Source: Flavobacteriaceae bacterium (GTDB lineage: Bacteria > Bacteroidota > Bacteroidia > Flavobacteriales > Flavobacteriaceae). From it: a stretch of 5,197 nucleotides of DNA. Within the stretch, counting starts at the first letter, position 1, and each line of letters starts with the position of its first letter. The notes beneath the pieces are model-generated. The model was not told the DNA's origin and searched no databases. It worked only from the letters and a program-made list of their open reading frames with translations. Made by a program: the position numbers and the translations under genes. Location of the stretch: contig JAURBD010000106.1 of the NCBI GenBank assembly GCA_030829155.1, forward strand, positions 1-5,197, given 5' to 3'. Below are positions 1 through 5,197 of the stretch, piece after piece.

Positions 1-170
1 AATTTAGATAAAAAGTTTCACTTTAACATTTAAATTTAATTCACTAAAAGATTTAGCTGTGCTGCATCATTATGGAAAAATTCGAAGATTTCAATTTTGA
101 GAGTTGCAACCACATTTTCACTCCAGAGATTAAGTCTATTATTTTGGCCAGTAAGGTTTTAAAAAGTGGT

Positions 171-202
171 AAAAATAAAAAAGAGGTCAAAAATGACCTC
201 TT
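171..202 (-). terminator. Intrinsic terminator of the tRNA-Asn gene
   Basis: Bases 181-189 (AAGAGGTCA) and 194-202 (TGACCTCTT) form a perfect 9-bp stem with a 4-base AAAA loop on the plus strand. Read on the minus strand, the hairpin begins 8 bases after the encoded CCA end of the tRNA. It is followed by a T-rich run, the complement of 171-180 (AAAAATAAAA), joined to the T's at the foot of the stem. This is the textbook layout of a rho-independent terminator for minus-strand transcription. The plus-strand side has no T-tract (TGTCTATGAT follows), so it is not bidirectional. Confidence 0.85.
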
Positions 203-210
203 GTCTATGA

Positions 211-287
211 TGGCTCCTCCTCTTGGGCTCGAACCAAGGACCCTCTGATTAACAGTCAGATGCTCTAACCAACTGAGCTAAGGAGGA
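211..287 (-). tRNA. tRNA-Asn, anticodon GTT
   Basis: The minus strand folds into a complete 77-base cloverleaf. The acceptor stem is TCCTCCT with AGGAGGA (7 bp), the D stem GCTC/GAGC, the anticodon stem TCTGA/TCAGA, and the T stem CTTGG/CCAAG closes the loop TTCGAGC. The 7-base anticodon loop is CTGTTAA, placing the anticodon GTT at 251-253, which reads the asparagine codons AAC and AAU. The discriminator base is G, and the CCA tail is encoded in the DNA at 211-213, so no CCA-adding enzyme is needed for first synthesis. It has its own promoter about 18 bases upstream and its own terminator 8 bases downstream, so it is probably transcribed alone. No other tRNA is visible next to it. Confidence 0.97.
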
Positions 288-304
288 ATATTTCAATTGG
301 TGGG

Positions 305-335
305 CAAATATATATTAATTTAAAAATATGCCCAA
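305..335 (-). promoter_or_regulatory. Promoter of the tRNA-Asn gene (Bacteroidota type)
   Basis: On the minus strand, TTG at 335-333 is followed by a 20-base spacer and then TATATTTG at 312-305, an exact match to the Bacteroidota -7 consensus TAnnTTTG. The 19-21 base spacing from the TTG/TTTG -33 element is what is known for this phylum's primary sigma factor. Transcription would start near 298, giving a leader of about ten bases before the tRNA 5' end at 287. This is the best-formed promoter in the window. Confidence 0.65.
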
Positions 336-352
336 GCTGAAAGGATACTTTT

Positions 353-802
353 TTAGGAATTAATTGCCTCTACTTCTTTATCTACTTCATTTTTAACAAA
401 CTCAGCTTCCTCTTCGTTCCATTCAAAATCACTACTGACTTTGAGCGTGTTAGGATTGTATGCAATTTCAAGATATTTTAAGCGGTCAATTCCGTTTACT
501 TTTACCTGGACGATGAACCTGTGAGAGTGATAGATATCGTATGGGCTTAAGAAGGTTTCATAAGAATCCCAGATGATGTTTCGGGTAAATTGAACGTTAA
601 GGTATTTTTCCTCAATAAAGAACCTAATTTTTTTATTGATTTCACGGTTGTTGATGGGTTTAATTTCACCATCTGCATTTACTTCAAATCCATCGTGTTC
701 AGTAATAAAATCTTCGATAGTTACTTTGGTTTCTTGTGCTGAAGTTTGTGCAAATTGAACTGCAAAAAGACTTACAATTAAAAGGGAATAAAACTTTTTC
801 AT
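353..802 (-). CDS. Small exported protein of unknown function
   Basis: I do not recognise a family for this 149-residue protein. The N-terminus (MKKF, then a hydrophobic run at about residues 5-18, then QTSAQ) is a signal peptide with a likely signal peptidase I site near residues 22-24. There is no cysteine at the cleavage point, so it is not a lipoprotein. The mature part is about 127 residues, acidic at the C-terminus (a Glu-rich stretch at about 128-145), with alternating hydrophobic and charged residues that suggest a small alpha/beta fold and no further membrane segment. I place the start at 802 rather than the in-frame start at 829, because 829 lies inside the -7 box and would put nine residues ahead of an intact signal peptide. 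It is probably periplasmic or outer-membrane associated. It follows rseP on the same strand after a 100-base gap but has its own promoter candidate. Its role is unknown. Confidence 0.8.
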   Translation of the reverse strand: MKKFYSLLIVSLFAVQFAQTSAQETKVTIEDFITEHDGFEVNADGEIKPINNREINKKIRFFIEEKYLNVQFTRNIIWDSYETFLSPYDIYHSHRFIVQVKVNGIDRLKYLEIAYNPNTLKVSSDFEWNEEEAEFVKNEVDKEVEAINS

Positions 803-826
803 CGGTTTGAATTTTAAATATAGAAT

Positions 827-834
827 CAAATATA
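827..834 (-). promoter_or_regulatory. -7 box for the small exported protein
   Basis: The minus strand reads TATATTTG here, an exact match to TAnnTTTG. The start codon at 802 lies about 24 bases downstream, giving a short leader of roughly 15-20 bases. No clear TTG or TTTG is seen at the expected -33 distance, so only half of the promoter is supported. Confidence 0.45.
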
Positions 835-902
835 AAAAGAAGTTTGACTTTCAGGGTTGCTTTTTTGAGAAAACCCAATTAAACGAATGAATCATCTTGT
901 AA

Positions 903-2219
903 TTATCCAAAGATTGCTCTGTATAAATCGTTTCCGTTTGCAAAGATGAGAATCGCAAGTAAAAACAGAAATCCAAACATTTGTGCGTACTCCATAAATT
1001 TGTCGTTTGGTTTTCTTCCACTAACCATTTCATAAACCAAAAACATAACGTGACCTCCGTCCAAAGCAGGAATTGGTAAAATATTCATAAACGCTAAAAT
1101 AATTGAAATTAGAGCAGTGCTACTCCAAAAGCCTCTCCAGTCCCATTGAGCTGGGAAAAGACTTCCTATTGCCGCGAAGCCACCTACTTGTGTAGCGCCT
1201 TTTTTGGTAAATACATATTTGAATTGAGCAACATAATCATGTAAAGTCCAATAACCGTAAGAAAAGCCCTGAACGACACTTTCTTTGAGACTCAAATCTA
1301 TATGGGTAAACTCAATGGTGTTATAAAATTTAATTCCAATGGTCCCATCTTCTCTAGGGTAAATTATTTTTGATACAATTTGATCGTTATCTCTTTTCAC
1401 TTTGAGTTTAAGAGTATCATACTTTTTTGTTCGAAGTTCATCAACCAAAAAAGAATAACTTTTTATATTAATTCCATTAGCATTAATGATTTCATCACCT
1501 GTTAACAAACCAGATGCTTCTGCTGGGCTATCGGGCTGTACTTCAATAAAAGGAGGGCCGGCAATTCCAATAGGTCTAAGATCTCCAGATTCAAACATTT
1601 GATTACCAAAATCTTCAGGAATTTGAAGGGTTTCTTTAGTACCGTCGGCACGGAGAACATCAACTTCTTGGACAGATCTCAAAAATAAATCTTTGTTAAT
1701 CAAAATAACATTATCTAAAGTTCTTCCATCAACATTCAAAATTTTATCTCCATTGCGAAATCCTGTTTTTTCAGCCAATTCAGAAACTTCAATTCCGTTA
1801 GGAACAGCTTCTGTCATTAGGGTATCTTTTCCCCAAACAAAAAGAATCATCATGTAAATCATAAAACCAAGGATGAGATTTACAATAACTCCTCCAAGCA
1901 TAATAATCAGTCGCTGCCAAGCTGGTTTTGATCGAAATTCCCATGGTTGCGGAGGTAATTTCATTTGCTCAGTATCCATACTTTCGTCGATCATTCCAGA
2001 TATTTTGACATAACCTCCCAGTGGAAGCCAACCTATCCCATATTCTGTTTCGCCAAATTTCTTTTTGAACAAGGCAAATTTGACATCAAAAAACAGGTAA
2101 AATTTCTCTACTCGAGTTTTGAATAATTTTGCGGGGATAAAATGTCCTAATTCATGGAGGACAACCAATAGGGATAAGCTGAGTAGTAACTGAATTCCTT
2201 TAATAATAATTGGGCTCAT
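903..2219 (-). CDS. rseP: RIP metalloprotease RseP (site-2 protease family)
   Basis: This 438-residue inner-membrane zinc protease cleaves transmembrane segments of its substrates; in E. coli it cuts the anti-sigma factor RseA and remnant signal peptides. The first membrane helix (about 5-26) carries HELGH, with zinc ligands His22 and His26 and catalytic Glu23. A second helix (about 103-127) holds the family's GxxxN-type motif (LGGVIVN). Two periplasmic PDZ domains follow at about 133-215 and 222-295. The third conserved motif, NILPIPALDGGH at 379-390, supplies Asp387, the third zinc ligand, and the last helix is about 412-428. All catalytic residues are present and the length is usual for Bacteroidota. 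I chose ATG at 2219; the in-frame TTG at 2225 adds only two residues and is a poorer choice. It diverges from the SCO gene. In this phylum dxr often lies beside rseP, but no dxr is visible here. The substrate cannot be told from this window. Confidence 0.96.
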   Translation of the reverse strand: MSPIIIKGIQLLLSLSLLVVLHELGHFIPAKLFKTRVEKFYLFFDVKFALFKKKFGETEYGIGWLPLGGYVKISGMIDESMDTEQMKLPPQPWEFRSKPAWQRLIIMLGGVIVNLILGFMIYMMILFVWGKDTLMTEAVPNGIEVSELAEKTGFRNGDKILNVDGRTLDNVILINKDLFLRSVQEVDVLRADGTKETLQIPEDFGNQMFESGDLRPIGIAGPPFIEVQPDSPAEASGLLTGDEIINANGINIKSYSFLVDELRTKKYDTLKLKVKRDNDQIVSKIIYPREDGTIGIKFYNTIEFTHIDLSLKESVVQGFSYGYWTLHDYVAQFKYVFTKKGATQVGGFAAIGSLFPAQWDWRGFWSSTALISIILAFMNILPIPALDGGHVMFLVYEMVSGRKPNDKFMEYAQMFGFLFLLAILIFANGNDLYRAIFG

Positions 2220-2241
2220 GGTCAATTTTAAAATTAAGGTT

Positions 2242-2249
2242 CAAAAATA
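2242..2249 (-). promoter_or_regulatory. -7 box for rseP
   Basis: The minus strand reads TATTTTTG, which fits TAnnTTTG, 22 bases ahead of the ATG at 2219. Transcription would start near 2236, leaving a leader of about 16 bases. A matching -33 element is not evident, so the call rests on the -7 match and its position. Confidence 0.4.
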
Positions 2250-2315
2250 CTAATTTCCTTGTCCTAACCTTGCGTTTATCAGGATTTTAATTTCTTTTAA
2301 CATAAAAAAACTCAG

Positions 2316-2323
2316 TATCTTTG
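2316..2323 (+). promoter_or_regulatory. -7 box for the SCO gene
   Basis: TATCTTTG matches TAnnTTTG exactly and lies 15 bases ahead of the GTG start at 2339. Transcription would begin near 2330, giving a very short leader. The TTG at 2321, an alternative in-frame start, lies inside this box, which argues against its use. No good -33 TTG is seen. Together with the rseP box at 2242-2249 it makes the intergenic region a divergent promoter. Confidence 0.45.
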
Positions 2324-2338
2324 TTTTATTTAAAACCA

Positions 2339-3022
2339 GTGAATTTTTTTTTCAAAACTTACAGAACCTTTTTAATCGTATTTGGTCTGCTTTCGGTAGG
2401 TATATTATTTTTATTTTATAACGCCTTAAAACCTCAACGTGTTTTGCCAATTTATCAGCCTGCAAAGCTCAATTTTGAATTGGTCGATAGCACCCTTCAA
2501 CACATCAAAAGAAGACATCGTGTTTCTGATTTCTCACTGACCAATCAAAATAGTAAGACCATCACTCAAAAAGATTATGACCAAAAAATTGTTGTGGCAG
2601 ATTTTTTCTTTACCACCTGCCCTTCAATTTGTCCGATAATGACAAATAATATGGCAATCCTTCAAGAAAAAATTAAAAATCAATCCCAAATAAAGTTACT
2701 TTCTTTTAGTGTGACTCCCCAAATTGATTCGGTTGCTCAATTAAAAAAATACGCCCAAAAAAACGGTGTTTTGGATGCTCATTGGAATTTACTTACAGGA
2801 GACAAAAAGGAAATCTATGCTCTAGCCCGTAAGTCATATTTTGTAGCAAAAAACGACGGAGATGGTGGACCATTTGATATGATTCATACCGAAAATTTTG
2901 TTTTGGTAGATCCTGACAGAAGAATCCGAGGCTATTATGACGGAACTGATGAAGAGGATATGGAAACCCTTTGGGAAGATTTGCAAATCTTAAAAAAAGA
3001 GTATCCAACTCCTTCAAATTAA
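2339..3022 (+). CDS. SCO1/SenC family copper chaperone, membrane-anchored
   Basis: This is a 227-residue thioredoxin-fold protein of the SCO1/SenC family, which delivers copper to, or reduces, the CuA site of cytochrome c oxidase. One membrane helix at about residues 11-27 anchors the N-terminus in the inner membrane, leaving the domain in the periplasm. The copper-binding motif TTCPSICP gives Cys94 and Cys98 (CxxxC), and the distal ligand is His183 in DMIHTENF. All three ligands are present. The start is set at GTG 2339, because the upstream TTG at 2321 falls within the promoter -7 box and the resulting N-terminus (MNFFFKTYR then the helix) is typical. It lies 65 bases ahead of feoA on the same strand, so it may share transcripts with the iron uptake genes. 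Some family members act as redox or thiol proteins rather than in oxidase assembly, and the sequence alone does not settle this. Confidence 0.93.
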   Translation: MNFFFKTYRTFLIVFGLLSVGILFLFYNALKPQRVLPIYQPAKLNFELVDSTLQHIKRRHRVSDFSLTNQNSKTITQKDYDQKIVVADFFFTTCPSICPIMTNNMAILQEKIKNQSQIKLLSFSVTPQIDSVAQLKKYAQKNGVLDAHWNLLTGDKKEIYALARKSYFVAKNDGDGGPFDMIHTENFVLVDPDRRIRGYYDGTDEEDMETLWEDLQILKKEYPTPSN

Positions 3023-3032
3023 CGCCCCTCTT

Positions 3033-3064
3033 TTTGGCTTCCCTCCCTTTTTTAGTTACTTTTA
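3033..3064 (+). promoter_or_regulatory. Possible promoter for feoAB
   Basis: TTTG at 3033-3036 is followed after 20 bases by TACTTTTA at 3057-3064, which misses the -7 consensus TAnnTTTG only at its last base. Spacing is right for the Bacteroidota primary sigma factor, and transcription would start near 3070, about 18 bases ahead of the feoA ATG. No terminator hairpin is visible between the SCO stop and this site, so feoAB could also be read through from the SCO promoter. Confidence 0.35.
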
Positions 3065-3087
3065 CTTCTTTAAAATCATTCTAAATA

Positions 3088-3312
3088 ATGACCACTTTAG
3101 ATCTTATAGAAAAAAATCAGCTTGGTAAAATAGTCGCAATAGACACCAATCTTTTGCCACTTAAATTAATTGAAATGGGCTGTTTACCTGGAAATGAAGT
3201 GTATTTAGAACAACATGCTCCTTTGAAAGATCCAATGTATCTTGTAATTGATGGCTGCCATCTAGCTATTCGAACAGAAACAGCCAAAAACATAAAGATA
3301 GAATTGATCTAG
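3088..3312 (+). CDS. feoA: FeoA, ferrous iron transport accessory protein
   Basis: This 74-residue cytoplasmic protein has the length and layout of a stand-alone FeoA, a small SH3-like beta-barrel. The central LKLIEMGCLPGNEV (26-38) matches the family's conserved turn (L-x-x-x-G-hydrophobic-x-P-G-x-x-V). The C-terminal part, VIDGCHLAIRTETAKNIKIEL, fits the conserved G-x-x-x-A/I-R strand followed by the last barrel strand. FeoA is needed with FeoB for ferrous iron uptake and is thought to bind it, but its exact action is not settled. The ATG at 3088 is the first in-frame start. Its TAG stop at 3310-3312 directly touches the feoB ATG, so the two are probably translationally coupled. Many gut Bacteroidota carry FeoA fused to FeoB; here the two are separate proteins. 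Confidence 0.93.
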   Translation: MTTLDLIEKNQLGKIVAIDTNLLPLKLIEMGCLPGNEVYLEQHAPLKDPMYLVIDGCHLAIRTETAKNIKIELI

Positions 3313-5197
3313 ATGAGTAAAACCATTAATATTGCGTTAATTGGAAATCCGAATACCGGAAAAACTTCAGTATTTAATGCTTTAACAGGTCTAAATCAAA
3401 AAGTAGGTAACTATCCAGGGATTACTGTAGAGAAGAAACAAGGAAGTTGTCGACTCAATCACACCACAAAAGCACACATAATCGATTTACCAGGAACCTA
3501 CAGTCTCAATGCGTCTTCTATGGACGAGAGTGTGGTGATAGAATTATTACTCAACAAAAACGATAAAGATTATCCCGATGTAGCTGTTGTTATTTCTGAC
3601 ATCGAAAACTTAAAGCGAAATCTTCTTTTATTTACACAAATAAAAGATTTGGAGATCCCCACGCTCTTGGTAATTAATATGTCCGACCAAATGGTAGGGA
3701 AAGGAATTTCTCTAGATATTGCTCAGTTAGAACAAAAATTAAAAACCAAAATAGCTTTAATCAGTACACGCGAAAATAAAGGGATTGGGTTTTTAAAAAC
3801 ATGTATTTTGGACTATAGGTCTCTGTCTAAAGAAGGTTGTTTAGACATCACAAAAATCGATGAAGCTTATTTTGGAAATTTACAAAAAGTGTTTCCTGAT
3901 CAATCACTTTATAAATTGTGGCTGGTCATTACACAAGACGTTAATTTTGCCAAAATTGAACGAAAAAAAGTTCAAGATGCAACCGAATACAAAACCCAGC
4001 CCATTGCTCATTTGAAACGCTTGCAGCAAAAAGAAACTATAAAACGTTATCAATACATCAATCAATCCTTAAAAGAGACCTACACGGTAGATCAATCCAA
4101 AGCAACTGATTATCGTTCAAAACTGGATCGAATTTTGATTCATCGTTTTTGGGGGTACATTATTTTCTTTTTGATTTTGTTAACCATATTTCAAGTAATT
4201 TTTGATTGGAGTAGTATTCCAATGGATTTTATTGACGAAAGCTTCAGTGCCTTGAGCGAGTTCACCAAAACAAATTTACCGCCGGGACTTTTTACAAATT
4301 TATTAGCAGAAGGAATTATTTCGGGATTAGGAGGTATAGTTATTTTTATTCCACAAATTGCCTTTCTCTTTCTTTTTATTTCTATTTTAGAAGAAACGGG
4401 CTACATGAGTCGTGTAGTCTTTTTGATGGATCGGGGTTTGCGTAAATACGGTCTTAGCGGGAAGAGTGTTATCCCATTAATTTCGGGGACTGCATGTGCA
4501 ATCCCAGCGGTTATGGCAACTCGGAATATTGAAAATTGGAAAGAACGCCTTATAACCATTTTGGTAACTCCCTTTACAACCTGTTCAGCTCGATTACCTG
4601 TTTATTTGATTTTAATTTCTCTAGTAATTCCTGAAGAAAAATTTCTAGGAATGGGATATCAAGGCTTAACATTAATGGGACTTTATTTATTGGGATTTGT
4701 AATGGCTTTATTATCAGCAGGCTTATTGAATATAATGTTAAAGATTCAATCCAAAACCTATTTTGTGATAGAAATGCCTAACTACAAGCTCCCACTTTTA
4801 AAGAATGTGTTGATTACGGTTTTTGAAAAAACCAAATCCTTTGTTGTAGAAGCAGGGCGAATAATTCTTGCCATTTCAATTTTGTTATGGTTAATGGCTT
4901 CCTTTGGTCCAGGCAAAGAATTTAATCAGGCAGAAGAAATAATAATGAGCAAAGCAAAAGTCGAATCTTTTAGTGCTGAAGAGCTAGAAAATAAAATTGC
5001 TTCTTATAAACTTGAACATTCCTTCATTGGAATCTTGGGAAAAAGTATTGAACCCGCAATTGCACCTTTAGGATTTGACTGGAAAATTGGAATTGCATTG
5101 ATCAGCTCATTTGCAGCGCGGGAGGTTTTTGTTGGGACTTTGGCTACCATATACAGTGTAGGAAGTGATCAAGAAGAAACTATTAAGAATCGAATGA
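3313..5197 (+). CDS. feoB: FeoB, ferrous iron transporter (3' end outside window)
   Basis: FeoB is the inner-membrane ferrous iron permease with a cytoplasmic G-domain. The frame is open for 628 codons from ATG 3313 and runs off the window; family members in this phylum are usually near 700 residues, so about 60-80 are probably missing. G1 is GNPNTGKTS at 11-19, G3 is DLPG at 58-61, G4 is NMSD at 122-125 and G5 is STR at 151-153, so GTP binding should be intact; G2 is the Thr in GITVE (38). A helical, charged linker (about 165-270) joins the G-domain to the membrane part, which begins near 278. The first Gate region is clear: SGTACAIPAVMATR (391-404) and TCSARLP (423-429), with conserved Cys395 and Cys424. 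The second Gate region includes SFAAREVFVG (599-608). No frameshift or stop is seen. Fe(II) import occurs when oxygen is low or iron is reduced; Fur control is expected from the family but no firm operator was found. Confidence 0.96.
   Translation, partial: MSKTINIALIGNPNTGKTSVFNALTGLNQKVGNYPGITVEKKQGSCRLNHTTKAHIIDLPGTYSLNASSMDESVVIELLLNKNDKDYPDVAVVISDIENLKRNLLLFTQIKDLEIPTLLVINMSDQMVGKGISLDIAQLEQKLKTKIALISTRENKGIGFLKTCILDYRSLSKEGCLDITKIDEAYFGNLQKVFPDQSLYKLWLVITQDVNFAKIERKKVQDATEYKTQPIAHLKRLQQKETIKRYQYINQSLKETYTVDQSKATDYRSKLDRILIHRFWGYIIFFLILLTIFQVIFDWSSIPMDFIDESFSALSEFTKTNLPPGLFTNLLAEGIISGLGGIVIFIPQIAFLFLFISILEETGYMSRVVFLMDRGLRKYGLSGKSVIPLISGTACAIPAVMATRNIENWKERLITILVTPFTTCSARLPVYLILISLVIPEEKFLGMGYQGLTLMGLYLLGFVMALLSAGLLNIMLKIQSKTYFVIEMPNYKLPLLKNVLITVFEKTKSFVVEAGRIILAISILLWLMASFGPGKEFNQAEEIIMSKAKVESFSAEELENKIASYKLEHSFIGILGKSIEPAIAPLGFDWKIGIALISSFAAREVFVGTLATIYSVGSDQEETIKNRM

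Noticed and set aside
1..33. Frame open from base 1 to a TAA at 31-33 on the plus strand, possibly the tail of an upstream gene.
   Set aside because: Ten open codons are expected by chance and nothing in them is diagnostic. Bases 1-170 otherwise show no gene or repeat I can support.
72..248. Plus-strand open frame of 58 codons starting at ATG 72.
   Set aside because: It runs through the tRNA terminator hairpin and into the antisense of the tRNA, and the protein looks like no family I know. No promoter match lies ahead of it.
302..333. GGGCA and TGCCC inverted repeat flanking the tRNA promoter -7 box.
   Set aside because: The arms are 5 bp with a 22-base AT-rich centre that pairs poorly, so it is likely chance rather than an operator.
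854..876. GGGTT and AACCC inverted repeat between rseP and the small exported protein, considered as an rseP terminator.
   Set aside because: The stem is only 5 bp with a 13-base loop and no T-run follows on the minus strand.
851..1033. Minus-strand frame of 60 codons over the 3' end of rseP.
   Set aside because: It overlaps rseP in another frame and has no recognisable domain, so it is a shadow of the real gene.
2220..2225. TTG at 2225 as the rseP start.
   Set aside because: It adds only two residues ahead of ATG 2219, which gives the normal RseP N-terminus.
2793..3017. Minus-strand frame of 74 codons inside the SCO gene.
   Set aside because: It lies antisense to a well-supported SCO coding region and has no domain or promoter evidence.

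Overview
The window is AT-rich chromosomal DNA from a member of the Bacteroidota, most likely a marine or aquatic Flavobacteriaceae. The evidence is the protein style (a 438-residue RseP of the flavobacterial type, a SCO protein and a Bacteroidota-type FeoB), several matches to the Bacteroidota sigma factor -7 element TAnnTTTG ahead of genes, and no Shine-Dalgarno-like sequence ahead of the starts I checked. This is my reading of the sequence; no database search was made.

Left part, minus strand (about 170-2250). From right to left these are: the site-2 protease rseP (903-2219) with its own -7 box; a small exported protein of unknown function (353-802) with its own -7 box; and a tRNA-Asn(GTT) gene (211-287) with a well-spaced promoter on one side and a strong intrinsic terminator (171-202) on the other. 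The tRNA therefore looks like an independent transcription unit. Bases 1-170 hold no gene that I can support.

Right part, plus strand (about 2316-5197). This side diverges from rseP across a 119-base intergenic region. It carries a membrane-anchored SCO1/SenC copper chaperone (2339-3022), then feoA (3088-3312), then feoB (3313 to the window edge). feoB starts on the base right after the feoA stop codon and is cut off by the window end. The feoB reading frame is open for 628 codons.

How the genes fit together: feoA and feoB form a ferrous iron uptake system in the inner membrane, with FeoB as the G-protein-coupled permease and FeoA as its small cytoplasmic partner. The SCO protein just upstream probably serves copper delivery to cytochrome c oxidase, so the plus-strand block is a metal-supply cluster for respiration. 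RseP is a housekeeping intramembrane protease. Nothing here looks like a mobile element, a CRISPR array, a defence island or an undescribed system. The most useful points are start-site corrections (rseP, SCO, the small exported protein), a consistent promoter set, and the unknown exported protein.
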